A stretch of DNA of 64,000 nucleotides from Bifidobacterium cebidarum (GCF_009193305.1 NZ_WBVS01000002.1:248001-312000), one strand, 5' to 3'. Shown: positions 52,245 through 63,378, numbered from the stretch's first letter. Numbers and translations are program-made. The notes: generated from the letters alone by a model not told the origin.

Positions 52245-53779
52245 GGCATCCTCCAGTGGCGGCCTTCGCGCGCCAGCATCTCATCGGCCTCGGCCGGCCC
52301 CCAAGTACCAGAACGGTAAGGCTGCGGTTGGCCGAGCGTGGACCAGAACTCCTCAATCGGATCGAGGATCTCCCAGCTCAGGTTCACTTCTTCGGTGGTC
52401 GGGAACAGCGGCGGATCGCCGAGCAGCACGTCAAGAATGAGGCGCTCGTAGGCCTCTGGCGAGTTCTCGGTAAAGGAGCGGCCGTAGCTGAAGTCCATGT
52501 TCACGTCACGGACCTCCATCGTGGTACCGCCCGGCACCTTGGCTCCGAAGCGCATGGTCACGCCCTCATCCGGCTGTACGCGAATCACGATGGCGTTCTT
52601 GCCGAGTTCGCGCACGGCGGTCTGCTCGAACGGCAGATGCGGGGCACGCTTGAACACCACGGCGATTTCGGTCACACGCTTGCCCAGGCGCTTGCCGGTG
52701 CGCAGGTAGAACGGTACGCCAGCCCAGCGGCGGGTATCGATATTCAGCTCGATTGCGGCGTAAGTCTCGGTGGTGGAAGCCGGGTCGATGCCCTTTTCCT
52801 CCAAGTAGCCGACCACCTCATGCGAGCCCTGCCAGCCCTTGGCGTACTGGCCACGGGCGGTGTGCAGCGACAGATCCTTCGGCAGACGCACGGCGGAAAG
52901 CACCTTGGTCTTCTCCGCGGTCAGATCCTTGGCGGTGAAGCTCACCGGCTCCTCCATGGCGGTCAGAGCCATCAGCTGCAGCAGGTGGTTCTGAATCACG
53001 TCTCGTGCGGCACCGATGCCGTCGTAGTAGCCGGCGCGGCCGCCGATGCCGATGTCCTCGGCCATAGTGATCTGCACGTGGTCCACATAGTTCGCGTTCC
53101 AGATCGGCTCATACATGGCGTTGGCGAAGCGCAGGGCCAGAAGGTTCTGCACGGTTTCCTTGCCGAGGTAGTGGTCGATGCGGAACACCGAGCTCGGGTC
53201 GAACACTTCGGAGACCACGTGGTCGAGTTCCTTGGCGCTGGCCAGATCATGTCCGAACGGCTTCTCGATGATCACGCGGCGCCAGGCACCTTCGGAGGAA
53301 CGGGACAGGCCGGAAGCGGCCAGTTGCTTGGATACGATCGGGAAAGCGCGCGGTGGTACGGACATGTAGAATGCATGATTGCCGCGCGTGCCACGGTCGC
53401 GGTCGAGCTCCTGCACGGTGGCGCTCAGACGCTCGAAAGCCTCGGGGTCGTCGAATGTGCCGCGCACGAAGCGGATGCCGGCGGCCAGATTCTTCCAGGT
53501 TGATTCCTTGAACGGCGTGCGGCAGTGGGCCTGCACGGCGGCCTTGACGAATTCGATGAAATGCTCCTGCGTCCAGTCGCGGCGGGCGAAGCCGGTCAGG
53601 CCGAAGCTTGGCGGCAGGAGACCGCGGTTGGCGAGGTCGTAGACGGCTGGCAGCAACTTCTTCTGCGCCAGATCACCGGTGACGCCGAAAATCACCAGAC
53701 TGCAGGGGCCGGCGATACGGGGCAGACGCAAATCGCGCGAGTCGCGCAGCGGATTGCTCCAGTTGGAAAGTTCACTCAT
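52241..53779 (-). CDS. zwf: Glucose-6-phosphate 1-dehydrogenase
   Basis: The 512-residue enzyme oxidises glucose 6-phosphate with NADP. The nucleotide motif is FGVTGDLAQKKLLPA (about 31-45) and the active site is RIDHYLGKETVQNLLALRF (about 204-222). ATG 53779 has TAGGAGC upstream; the open frame in front of it is not coding. It leads zwf-opcA-pgl. In bifidobacteria the F6P phosphoketolase shunt dominates hexose use, so this branch mainly supplies NADPH and pentoses. Confidence 0.97.
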   Translation of the reverse strand: MSELSNWSNPLRDSRDLRLPRIAGPCSLVIFGVTGDLAQKKLLPAVYDLANRGLLPPSFGLTGFARRDWTQEHFIEFVKAAVQAHCRTPFKESTWKNLAAGIRFVRGTFDDPEAFERLSATVQELDRDRGTRGNHAFYMSVPPRAFPIVSKQLAASGLSRSSEGAWRRVIIEKPFGHDLASAKELDHVVSEVFDPSSVFRIDHYLGKETVQNLLALRFANAMYEPIWNANYVDHVQITMAEDIGIGGRAGYYDGIGAARDVIQNHLLQLMALTAMEEPVSFTAKDLTAEKTKVLSAVRLPKDLSLHTARGQYAKGWQGSHEVVGYLEEKGIDPASTTETYAAIELNIDTRRWAGVPFYLRTGKRLGKRVTEIAVVFKRAPHLPFEQTAVRELGKNAIVIRVQPDEGVTMRFGAKVPGGTTMEVRDVNMDFSYGRSFTENSPEAYERLILDVLLGDPPLFPTTEEVNLSWEILDPIEEFWSTLGQPQPYRSGTWGPAEADEMLAREGRHWRMP

Positions 53780-54099
53780 AGCTCCTAAGCGTAGACCCCG
53801 CCTGGAATGTATCGCTAGAAGCGATATGAAAAATATTGTGATGTGAGGCACTTTGTCTGATATTGCGCCTCGCTCGGTTGGGAAGCTTTCATTTGCAATA
53901 CATTTATGGATAAACAAAAGCGGTGTGGATTATGTGCTGGTGAGGCGTTGTTTCGCGCAGGTTTATAAGTAAATATTCAGCGAAATCATGTCGTACTTTT
54001 CGCTACGTAGTCTATGAATGTGCATGTCATCCTCTTGGAGAAAAATAGTGTCCACTATTTGATTCCAATGTATCTGTTAGCGATTTATGAAGTTCACGC
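53780..54099. other. AT-rich divergent gap
   Basis: This is the 320-bp space between zwf and the serine hydrolase gene. It is notably AT-rich from 53820 to 54090 and should hold both promoters. A 20-residue frame at 53907 containing CGLC lacks a ribosome site and is not called. Confidence 0.4.
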
Positions 54100-56022
54100 A
54101 TGCCTAATACACCACCTTCGTTTCCGCCGCCTCACTATGTTGCTTTGCCGGATTCAGAGCGTGCCGAACATCGCCGCACTATGGCGGAACCCGTTGGCCG
54201 AGCGGATATGAAGCACAACAGCCGAAAGCCAAAAGCTGCAGCATCCACCAAGAAATCGATGTGGAAAACCTTGCATGCCGTGCATGCGGCATTAAGAGAT
54301 CTCAACTCCGCGGACTATGGCAAACATACCCCCGCGAAGCGTCGTTTTGGCCGCTTCTCCGTATTGACCGGCAGCGTGTACACTCGCCGACGCGTCATGG
54401 TTGCCTGTTTTGGCCTGGTTCTACTGGTTGAAGTGCTCCAGCTCGTGTGGCCATCCGACCGTTTCTACCCGTTGGCAACGCTTGATGGCTATTCGGTTGG
54501 CGGGCAGAGCGCGCATGGTGCGGCGCAACGATTGAATGCCCGTGCATTGCAGCGTACGGTGACGCTTACTGATTCCACCACATCCACCACAGTGACGCTT
54601 ACTGCGAAACAAGCTGGAATCACTGTGGACTACGACGCGCGCGCCAAGGCGGCAGCCCGGCATTCGTTGGCGCAACGCGTCATCCCTTTCTCGTGGCTGT
54701 TCGTGCATAACACCACATCCGATGACTTGCCTGATGCGTTTGGCGCCTCGAAGGGGCAGACGCACGCCGATGCGGTCAATGCATCGGTGAAGTTCGTCGA
54801 CGGCGCCTTGCAGGCGGTGGACCCCTCGGTCGGGTACACCTTCAACTCCGGTGATATTCTCAAAGCCGCAGGCTCCGGTTTTGCCAGCAGCGGCGCCGGC
54901 GATTTGGCCACGGCGACCATTGAGATGAACATTGTGCAGCCGACTGTTTCCATGGATACGGCTCAGCAATTGCTGAAGACCATTAACGCTGCACTGGGTG
55001 ACGGCGTCACGTTCACATATGACGATGGCAGCTGGAGCCTGCCTGCCAGTAGCGTTGCCAAGGCCGTCAGCGCAACCGCGAACGACCAAGATAACACCCA
55101 GTTGGACGTGACCATCATCAGCTCTACGTTGATTAGGCAGCTGAAATCTCAGGGCGTCGCCCTTCAGGTGGCGCAGAAAGCCGTTGATGACGGCGCGGTG
55201 CCATCATTGTTCGCGGTCAAAGGCTATGCCTCTCGTGCGATTGATGCCAACGACACAGCCAGCGCGTTGGCATCCATGCTTGCCAGCGGCAGCAACTCGC
55301 CGGTTGGCATCTCGATTACCGAAGTGGATAATTTCGAACTGTACGAAGGGCTGCCCACCCAAGGAAGCACGAAGGATAAACTGAGCCAGCTATTTGGCGA
55401 TGCTACGTATTCGGTGGCCGTATATGACCTGAGTACGGGTAAATCCAAGCTGCAGATCAATGCGGATGAGGTGACCACCTCTGCCAGCACCTATAAGCTC
55501 TTTGTGGCTTATTCGATGATTCATGCGGTGGAGTCAGGCGATTTGACGTGGGACAGTCCGCTTAACGGTATGACATTGAGTTCCTGCATGGCGACGATGA
55601 TCGTCGATTCGGATAATGATTGCCCGGAGGCGTGGCTGAGCCTTTACGGCTTTGATGCGCTGACGGAGCAGGCACACGAAATCGGTGCGAACAACACCAA
55701 TTTCCGATATGGCGATATGACCACAACCGCCAATGATCTGGCCACTGTGCTGAAAGGCTATTACAGCAATTCCATTGTCAGCGCGGATTCCGCGAACCAC
55801 TTGTTCGAACTGATGGGAGAGCAGGTGTATCGCGACGGCATTCCCACCGGCATCGGCTCGGACGGCGTGGTGCAGGACAAGGTCGGCTTCCTGGATAGTC
55901 TGCTTAATGACGCGGCGATTGTGCGATGTGATAAAGGCGACTATGCGATGGTGATTATGACCGACGGATCCAGCTGGCATAAGATCGCGCAAGCCAGTTT
56001 GCTGATCTACGAGGATTTGTAA
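54100..56022 (+). CDS. Membrane-anchored serine hydrolase (beta-lactamase/PBP fold)
   Basis: The 640-residue product has a basic cytoplasmic N-terminus, one helix (VMVACFGLVLLVEVLQLVW, about 99-117), an external region (about 125-420) of probable peptidoglycan-binding or spacer character, and a class A beta-lactamase-like domain (about 430-640). SxxK is STYK (463-466), SxN is SDN (504-506) and KTG appears as KVG (594-596). It is probably a cell-wall enzyme or a housekeeping serine hydrolase rather than a resistance enzyme. The start is uncertain: no ribosome site is evident at 54100, and ATG 54208 is an alternative. Confidence 0.82.
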   Translation: MPNTPPSFPPPHYVALPDSERAEHRRTMAEPVGRADMKHNSRKPKAAASTKKSMWKTLHAVHAALRDLNSADYGKHTPAKRRFGRFSVLTGSVYTRRRVMVACFGLVLLVEVLQLVWPSDRFYPLATLDGYSVGGQSAHGAAQRLNARALQRTVTLTDSTTSTTVTLTAKQAGITVDYDARAKAAARHSLAQRVIPFSWLFVHNTTSDDLPDAFGASKGQTHADAVNASVKFVDGALQAVDPSVGYTFNSGDILKAAGSGFASSGAGDLATATIEMNIVQPTVSMDTAQQLLKTINAALGDGVTFTYDDGSWSLPASSVAKAVSATANDQDNTQLDVTIISSTLIRQLKSQGVALQVAQKAVDDGAVPSLFAVKGYASRAIDANDTASALASMLASGSNSPVGISITEVDNFELYEGLPTQGSTKDKLSQLFGDATYSVAVYDLSTGKSKLQINADEVTTSASTYKLFVAYSMIHAVESGDLTWDSPLNGMTLSSCMATMIVDSDNDCPEAWLSLYGFDALTEQAHEIGANNTNFRYGDMTTTANDLATVLKGYYSNSIVSADSANHLFELMGEQVYRDGIPTGIGSDGVVQDKVGFLDSLLNDAAIVRCDKGDYAMVIMTDGSSWHKIAQASLLIYEDL

Positions 56023-56026
56023 GCAA

Positions 56027-56059
56027 AAACCCTTGGAAACTCAATGTTTCCAAGGGTTT
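56027..56059. terminator. Bidirectional terminator
   Basis: AAACCCTTGGAAAC and GTTTCCAAGGGTTT form a perfect 14-bp stem with a 5-base loop, ending both the serine hydrolase gene and tRNA-Lys. Confidence 0.9.
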
Positions 56060-56064
56060 ACTTG

Positions 56065-56137
56065 TGCCCCCCGTGGGATTCGAACCCACAACCCACGACT
56101 TAAAAGGACGCTGCTCTAACCGTTGAGCTAGAGGGGC
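56065..56137 (-). tRNA. tRNA-Lys (TTT)
   Basis: On the minus strand GCCCCTCTAGCTCAACGG opens the cloverleaf. The anticodon loop is CTTTTAA (TTT), the T-arm is GTGGGTTCGAATCCCAC, and the acceptor is GGGGGGC with discriminator A. Length is 73 bases, with no encoded CCA. Confidence 0.95.
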
Positions 56138-56229
56138 AACGTTTCTAAGATACACGCGAATGCCGGACAATGCACAATCGGCGTTGCGCATGTGGACACC
56201 GACCGCTCCGGCTCCTAGAGTGGGGCACC

Positions 56230-57906
56230 ATGTCATGCACCACGATTCTCATTGGTAAGAACGCAAGTTACGACGGCTCGACCATCATCGCCCGTGATGA
56301 CGATTCCGGCTCCGGCCGCTACGATCCCAAGCGTTTGATTGTTGTGACACCTGAAGACCAGCCGCGCCACTATGTGAGCGTGCTGAGCCACGTTGCCGTC
56401 GATCTGCCGGATAATCCCTGCCGCTACACCATCGCGCCGAATGTCTTGCACAACCGCGGCGTATTGGCCGAGGCCGGCGCGAACGAGTATAACGTGGCGA
56501 TGAGCGCTACCGAAACCATCGCCGTCAATGAACGTGTGCTTGCCGCCGATCCGATGGTCGAACTGCGCTCCGCCGTGGGCGAACCGGAAGACGCCGACTA
56601 CCGGCCCGAGCAGCCGGGAGGCATCGGCGAGGAGGACATCATCACCTTGGTGCTGCCGTATGTGAGGACCGCGCGTGAGGGCGTCCGCCGTCTTGGCGAA
56701 CTGCTGGAAACCTATGGCACCTATGAATCCAACGGCGTGATCATCTCCGACGTGAATGAAATCTGGTATGTGGAGACCATCGGCGGTCACCACTGGATCG
56801 CCCGTCGTGTGCCGGATGACTGCTACGCCACAATCCCGAACCAGCTGGGCATCGACGACTTCAGCTTCACCGATGCGTTCGGCCGCCAGCGCGAGTACAT
56901 GTGCAGCGCCGATCTGCGCGAGTTCATCGCCGAGCATCATCTTGACCGCACGATGGGCGCGCCTTCCGCGATCGGCGGGCGTCATGCCCATGGTAACGGC
57001 TCCCGCACCGGTTCGCATGCCCGCCGTGCTGCCGGCTCCGATTCGGTTGTGGCTGCGGTCGATACGGATTCGGCGGCAGCCAACAGGGCCGCGCGCATCA
57101 AGGCGCGAGCGGAAGCGTTGCCGAACCGATTCAACCCGCGCAAGGTGTTCGGTGCGAGCACGCCGAAGGACCATATCTATAACACGCCACGTGCCTGGTA
57201 TATGCAGCGTTACCTCAACCCCAGCGAGGACTGGGATTCACCGGCTGCGCAGTACACGCCGGAATCCGACGATATTCCGTGGTGCCGTGTGCCGGAAAAC
57301 AAGGTGAGCTTGGAGGACGTGGACTTCCTGCTCTCCAGCCATTTCGAAGGCACGCCGTACGACCCGTACGGCACGAAGGGCACTGCGGAATCGCGCCACC
57401 GCTATCGCCCTATCGGTGTGAACCGTACCGGCCATATGGTGGCGATTCAGCTACGCCCGTATGCGTCGGAATCCAACCGTGCCGTGCTGTGGGTGTCGTT
57501 TGGTTCCGGCCCGTTCACCACGATTGCGCCGTTCTATGCCAATGTGGCTGATACGCCAAGTTACCTGCGGGACACCACGCCGGAAGTCTCCACGAGCAAT
57601 CTGTACTGGACGAACCGTCTGATTGCCGTAATCGCCGACGCACATTGGTTCGAAACGCATAATGCCATCGAAGGGTATGCGGAAGGTGTGCGGTCGTTCG
57701 GACACAGGCTGATCGAGCAGACCGACATCGCGCTCGAAGATATGGATGCCGATGCCGCCGATGTGCAGGCCGCATTGGAGTCCGCGAATCAGCAGATGGC
57801 TGAATACTTGCGCAAGCACACCACCAAGCTGCTCAATGACGTGGTCTACACGGCCAGCAACCTCATGCACAACAGCTTCGCCATGTCCGACCGTTGGACG
57901 GACTAG
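56230..57906 (+). CDS. C69-family dipeptidase
   Basis: The 558-residue Ntn-type hydrolase begins MSCTTILIGKNASYDGSTIIARDDDSG. Cys3 is placed as the nucleophile exposed after N-terminal processing, as in PepD dipeptidases of lactobacilli. NEYNVAMSATETI and VNEIWYVETIGGHHWIARRVPDD are further family blocks. It cleaves a broad range of dipeptides inside the cell. TAGAGT at 56216-56221 lies 8 bases before the ATG and no ribosome site is seen, so the mRNA may be leaderless. Confidence 0.92.
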   Translation: MSCTTILIGKNASYDGSTIIARDDDSGSGRYDPKRLIVVTPEDQPRHYVSVLSHVAVDLPDNPCRYTIAPNVLHNRGVLAEAGANEYNVAMSATETIAVNERVLAADPMVELRSAVGEPEDADYRPEQPGGIGEEDIITLVLPYVRTAREGVRRLGELLETYGTYESNGVIISDVNEIWYVETIGGHHWIARRVPDDCYATIPNQLGIDDFSFTDAFGRQREYMCSADLREFIAEHHLDRTMGAPSAIGGRHAHGNGSRTGSHARRAAGSDSVVAAVDTDSAAANRAARIKARAEALPNRFNPRKVFGASTPKDHIYNTPRAWYMQRYLNPSEDWDSPAAQYTPESDDIPWCRVPENKVSLEDVDFLLSSHFEGTPYDPYGTKGTAESRHRYRPIGVNRTGHMVAIQLRPYASESNRAVLWVSFGSGPFTTIAPFYANVADTPSYLRDTTPEVSTSNLYWTNRLIAVIADAHWFETHNAIEGYAEGVRSFGHRLIEQTDIALEDMDADAADVQAALESANQQMAEYLRKHTTKLLNDVVYTASNLMHNSFAMSDRWTD

Positions 57907-57924
57907 CGCCGAGTCGACCTGCGC

Positions 57925-58968
57925 TTAGTTGAAACCGACGACCTTCTCGGCGATGGTGTAGCCGTTGCGCACGATCCAGCGGCCCACCGAACCGGGAAGG
58001 TTGATTGCGCGGGACATCAGCTTGCCGCGCACATCATGGCCTATGGCGGGCGAGTACGCGTCAATCGCCTCCCACAGTTCCTTCTTCTTGGCGTAGTTGG
58101 CCTTATCTCGCGAAAGAATCAGGAACACGGAAGTCACCGAGGACTCGATGGCCAGGAAGTGAATCATGTAGCGATACAGGCCTTCGGGCACCGTGCCGCG
58201 TTCCGGTGTGGCCTCGGTCATCAGCCGATTCACCAGGCGCAGCTGGTCGACGCGGCGGATCATCACATCGGTCTGCACGCTCTGGCCCTCGCGGCCGATG
58301 AAGTAGTGGTAGAACGGCACATCCAGGTACTGGATGCGCTTGACCCACGGGAACGGCTGGTAGGAGTAATAGAAATCCACATAGAACGTGTGCTCCGGCA
58401 GCTGCAGGCCGGAATCGCGCACCACCTGGGTACGGAAGGTGAGCGCATGCATGATGATGTATTGCGCCAGACCGAAATGCCCCAGATCATCCCATCCGAG
58501 CACGCGCCCGGCGGGAATCACATGGCGGAAGTTCACCGTGTGCTTATGACGCTTGGCCACCTTGTCGTAGACGTAGTTGGTCACCAGCATATCGATGGGC
58601 TCAGTGGTGTCACGCTGCGCTCGCAGCGTGTCCATCACCGTGTTGATGGCCTGCGGATCAACCCAATCATCCGCGTCCACCACCTTGACGTACATGCCGG
58701 TGGCTGCGGCGATGCCGGTGTTCACCGCTCCGCCGTGGCCCTTGTTCTCCTGATGGATGGCGCGCACGATGCCGGGATTGTTGCGTTCCAGCTTCTGCGC
58801 GTAGGCCAACGTGCCGTCTTTCGAACCGTCATCCACGATCAACACCTCGATGTCCTCGGGATTCGAGGCGGAGAGCACTGAATTGACGCAACGGTCAAGA
58901 TAGGACTCCATATTGTATGCGGGAATCACAAACGTGAGCGTCTTTGCCGTTGTCACCGCGTTGGCCAT
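57925..58968 (-). CDS. Glycosyltransferase family 2
   Basis: The 347-residue GT-A enzyme has FVIPAYNMESYLDRCVNSVL (about 14-33), IEVLIVDDGSKDGT (about 39-52) and the metal-binding VVDADDWVDPQ (about 96-106). A C-terminal region follows with no membrane helix. The acceptor is unknown; the usual role is capsule, exopolysaccharide or teichoic-type polymer synthesis. It stands alone, with no other polysaccharide genes nearby. Confidence 0.92.
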   Translation of the reverse strand: MANAVTTAKTLTFVIPAYNMESYLDRCVNSVLSASNPEDIEVLIVDDGSKDGTLAYAQKLERNNPGIVRAIHQENKGHGGAVNTGIAAATGMYVKVVDADDWVDPQAINTVMDTLRAQRDTTEPIDMLVTNYVYDKVAKRHKHTVNFRHVIPAGRVLGWDDLGHFGLAQYIIMHALTFRTQVVRDSGLQLPEHTFYVDFYYSYQPFPWVKRIQYLDVPFYHYFIGREGQSVQTDVMIRRVDQLRLVNRLMTEATPERGTVPEGLYRYMIHFLAIESSVTSVFLILSRDKANYAKKKELWEAIDAYSPAIGHDVRGKLMSRAINLPGSVGRWIVRNGYTIAEKVVGFN

Positions 58969-59081
58969 ACTCGTTACGTCCTCACATGGGTCGATCGATT
59001 GCGCGCAATCGATAGTTCGATATGTTCGTTTTCGTTGTGCTGTTAAACCGTAGCACCTTGCAGGCGCTCATGACGCAGTCG

Positions 59082-59873
59082 TTACGCAAGTTGTTGCTCT
59101 GCGCTCACGTTCTGCGGCTGAGCGCCCATCCCGGCATTCTCGATATCGTCAGTATCGCCGCCGTGCTCTAAGTCCGTGCTGAGATGGGGCTGCTGCTGCG
59201 CCTCGCGCTGGGCCGCACGCTGGGCTTCGCGGTGTGCCTCGCGCTGGGCCCGTGCCCCCTCGAACCGCAGCTGTGGCTTGGAATCAAGCCTGCTCAATCC
59301 GTGCCAGGCCAAATCCACGATATAGGCCGCCAGCTGCTCCTTGCTGACCTTCGGCCTATCCGCCCAATACTGGCCGGTGAACACGGTCATACCCACGAGC
59401 ATCTGCGCGTAATATGGCACGCCCTTGGTCGAAAGCTTCTGCCGTTTGAACGCTTCCGAGAGAATATCCTCAACACGCATCGAGATATCGCCCAGCAGGG
59501 AGCTGAACGAGCCGGATGGGTCGGTGCTGGGCGAATCGCGTACCAACACTTGGAATCCTTCGGCGTTCTCCTCTATATAGGTGAGCAGGGCCAAAGCCGT
59601 ACGTTCCACGATCTGGCGTGGATGCAGGGTCGGCGCATCCAATGCTGCTGCCAATGTGTTGATCAGCGCACGCATCTCACGGTCCACAATCACCGCGTAC
59701 AGACCCTCTTTGCCGCCGAAATGCTCATAGACGATCGGCTTGGAAACCTTGGCATGCGCTGCGATCTCCTCCATGCTCACTGCCTCGAATCCCTTGGCCG
59801 CGAACAAGGCGCGTCCGACTGTGATGAGTTGTTCTCGTCGCTGCAGCGAAGTCATACGTGAGGAATGTGCCAT
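59082..59873 (-). CDS. TetR-family regulator with a repetitive tail
   Basis: The 263-residue product has a TetR DNA-binding domain (about 10-55, with GFEAVSMEEIAAHAKVSKPIVYEHFGGKEGLY) and a helical ligand domain (about 70-200). The C-terminal tail contains a degenerate repeat EAHREAQRAAQREAQ and then an acidic stretch, beyond the normal family end. AAGGTGG precedes the ATG at 59873. It is divergent from ftsY, across a 110-bp gap. The target is unknown. Confidence 0.9.
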   Translation of the reverse strand: MAHSSRMTSLQRREQLITVGRALFAAKGFEAVSMEEIAAHAKVSKPIVYEHFGGKEGLYAVIVDREMRALINTLAAALDAPTLHPRQIVERTALALLTYIEENAEGFQVLVRDSPSTDPSGSFSSLLGDISMRVEDILSEAFKRQKLSTKGVPYYAQMLVGMTVFTGQYWADRPKVSKEQLAAYIVDLAWHGLSRLDSKPQLRFEGARAQREAHREAQRAAQREAQQQPHLSTDLEHGGDTDDIENAGMGAQPQNVSAEQQLA

Positions 59874-59983
59874 GCCGACCACCTTAGTCGGTGGGAGAGT
59901 CGGTGCTGATGATCGGCAATGTTCCGTGGGCGCTGTACGGCGATGCGGACTATACGGGAAGGCCCACATTTAGACTGGCAGGT

Positions 59984-61255
59984 ATGGAAATGAATACTGT
60001 TGTGGCCATTATTGGCGTGATTATTGTGGCGGTTGCATTGATCGCCCTGAGTATATGGCTGTCCAAGTCCCGCAAGCGTGACCTTGACCGTGCGATGGGC
60101 AAGGTCGCCCCTGATAATCAGCGTACGCGTGACGCGAAGGCGGCTGCCGACGCGCGCTTGGCCGCCGAAGCCGCTGCAGCTGTGCAATCAGAACCAAGTG
60201 CGACTGTGCAAGATAGCGAAACTGCCGAAGTCGCTGCCGCCGCCGCAGAACCGGCAGCCGAGCCCGCCTCTGCGTCTGTGCCGGCCGACGCCGCTCAGCC
60301 CAGTGCTGCGGCTGAGTCGGAATCCCCGGAATCCGTGGGCTCCCGTTTGACCAGGCTCAAGGCGAAGCTCGCCAAGTCCGGCAATCCGTTCGGCAAAGCC
60401 TTGTTCAACATTCTCGCCAAAGACAATCTCTCCGAAGCCGACTGGGAGGACGTGGAGGATACGCTGCTGCTCGCTGATGTGGGAGCTGAGGCGTCCGCAC
60501 AGTTGGTTGATGATTTGCGTACGGACGCCCGCATCACCGGTAAGGCCGACCCCGCCGAGGTGCGCGCCACGCTGAAAGAGAAGCTGCTCGACTTGGTGGG
60601 CCGCGATACCGACCGTCGCCTGAACGCGGAAAAGCCTGGCGCGGACAAGCCGTCCGTGATTATCATGGTGGGCGTGAACGGCACCGGCAAGACCACCACC
60701 GCAGGCAAGCTCGCCCGACTGTTCGTGGCTGAGGGCAAGCAGGTGGTGATGGGCGCCGCCGACACCTTCCGTGCCGCCGCCGCCGATCAGCTGGAGACGT
60801 GGGGCGCTCGCGTCAACGTGCCGGTGGTTCGCTCGGACAAGGATGGCGCCGACCCGGCGTCCGTGGCGTTTGAAGCCGCCGGCAAGGCCAAGGAACTCAA
60901 CGCCGACGTGCTGATCATCGACACCGCGGGCCGACTGCAGAACAAGTCGAACCTGATGGATGAGCTTGGCAAGATTCGCCGTGTCACCGAAAAGCAGCTG
61001 CCGGTGGGCGAAGTGCTGTTGGTGCTCGACGCCACCACCGGCCAGAACGGCATGGCCCAGGCCAAGGTGTTCGCCGAAGCCATCGGCATCACCGGCGTGG
61101 TGCTCTCCAAGCTGGACGGCTCCGCCAAGGGCGGCATCGTGATCAGCGTGCAGAAGGAGCTCGGCGTGCCGGTCAAGCTCGTGGGCCTTGGCGAAGGCCC
61201 GGACGATCTGGCGCCGTTCGATCCGGAAGGTTTCGTGGACGGCATCCTCGCCTAG
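59984..61255 (+). CDS. ftsY: Signal recognition particle receptor FtsY
   Basis: The 423-residue SRP receptor GTPase docks ribosome-SRP complexes at the membrane. It has an N-terminal membrane helix (NTVVAIIGVIIVAVALIALSIW, about 4-25), a variable Ala/Glu-rich A region (about 45-120), and the NG domain with G1 GVNGTGKTTTAGKL (about 229-242), DTAGR and SKLDGSAKGG. Attachment by a true helix is the actinobacterial form. TAGACT (59971-59976) is 7 bases before the ATG with no ribosome site, suggesting a leaderless message. Confidence 0.96.
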   Translation: MEMNTVVAIIGVIIVAVALIALSIWLSKSRKRDLDRAMGKVAPDNQRTRDAKAAADARLAAEAAAAVQSEPSATVQDSETAEVAAAAAEPAAEPASASVPADAAQPSAAAESESPESVGSRLTRLKAKLAKSGNPFGKALFNILAKDNLSEADWEDVEDTLLLADVGAEASAQLVDDLRTDARITGKADPAEVRATLKEKLLDLVGRDTDRRLNAEKPGADKPSVIIMVGVNGTGKTTTAGKLARLFVAEGKQVVMGAADTFRAAAADQLETWGARVNVPVVRSDKDGADPASVAFEAAGKAKELNADVLIIDTAGRLQNKSNLMDELGKIRRVTEKQLPVGEVLLVLDATTGQNGMAQAKVFAEAIGITGVVLSKLDGSAKGGIVISVQKELGVPVKLVGLGEGPDDLAPFDPEGFVDGILA

Positions 61256-61262
61256 CGTCTTT

Positions 61263-61325
61263 CATATACGTTGACTGTAGGTTTTTGAACGTTTTCTGTT
61301 CAAAAACCTACAGTCAACGTATATG
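61263..61325. repeat. Perfect 28-bp inverted repeat after ftsY
   Basis: Arms at 61263-61290 and 61298-61325 are exact inverses with a 7-base loop GTTTTCT. The inner 20 bases, TTGACTGTAGGTTTTTGAAC, match the repeat at 47055-47164. There is no terminal T-tract. Confidence 0.9.
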
Positions 61326-61383
61326 GGGATCGGCGCGAAGCGTCCACGTTATGAACGTGTGAAACACCGCAAACCACACAAAC

Positions 61384-61421
61384 AGGGCCCCGAATTATGT
61401 TCGAAACATAGTTCGGGTCCC
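61384..61421. terminator. Hairpin between ftsY and amtB
   Basis: GGGCCCCGAA, TTATGTT, then AACATAGTTCGGGTCCC form a roughly 15-bp imperfect stem around TCGA. It is a possible terminator or insulator; the T-tract is poor. Confidence 0.5.
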
Positions 61422-61497
61422 TGCCGTATCCATTGGAATCAAGCCGAAATCCACCTCTATGAAGCGCCATGCGCAGGCCTTGGCGCTTAACAATCGC

Positions 61498-61523
61498 GTA
61501 ACTTGATGTAACGAAATGAAAAC
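61498..61523 (+). promoter_or_regulatory. Candidate nitrogen-control (GlnR-like) box before amtB
   Basis: GTAAC (61498), GTAAC (61508) and AAAAC (61519) are spaced 10-11 bp apart. The last two, GTAAC-N6-AAAAC, are close to the actinobacterial GlnR pattern GTNAC-N6-GAAAC. They lie 130 bases before amtB. Confidence 0.35.
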
Positions 61524-61650
61524 GTGGCCGGCTTTTACTGACGAACTGTTAGCCCCCACAAGGGGGACGGCATTAATTGGAACTAGACGCCGGGGCTTCG
61601 AGATTTTCCGAACCCTCGACGCCATGAACGAAAGAGAGAGGGAGGTAGAC

Positions 61651-63286
<1,636 letters not shown>

Positions 63287-63337
63287 TGAATCGTCCGATT
63301 CCTCCTCCTATGAGGTTCGGGCTATGAAATAAGACAG

Positions 63338-63378
63338 GTCCCCGCACGTTGCGTTTGTCGCCGTGCGGGGACTTTTTT
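63338..63378 (+). terminator. Terminator of amtB-glnB
   Basis: GTCCCCGCACG and CGTGCGGGGAC pair around a 17-base loop containing a smaller stem, followed by TTTTTTAC. Confidence 0.92.

Noticed and set aside
53907..53969. 20-codon frame containing CGLC
   Set aside because: No ribosome site, AT-rich promoter-like surroundings, and no family resemblance.
54100..56022. Beta-lactamase resistance gene
   Set aside because: The protein is membrane-anchored, has a 300-residue extra region and STYK/KVG in place of the usual motifs; a cell-wall or housekeeping serine hydrolase is more likely.
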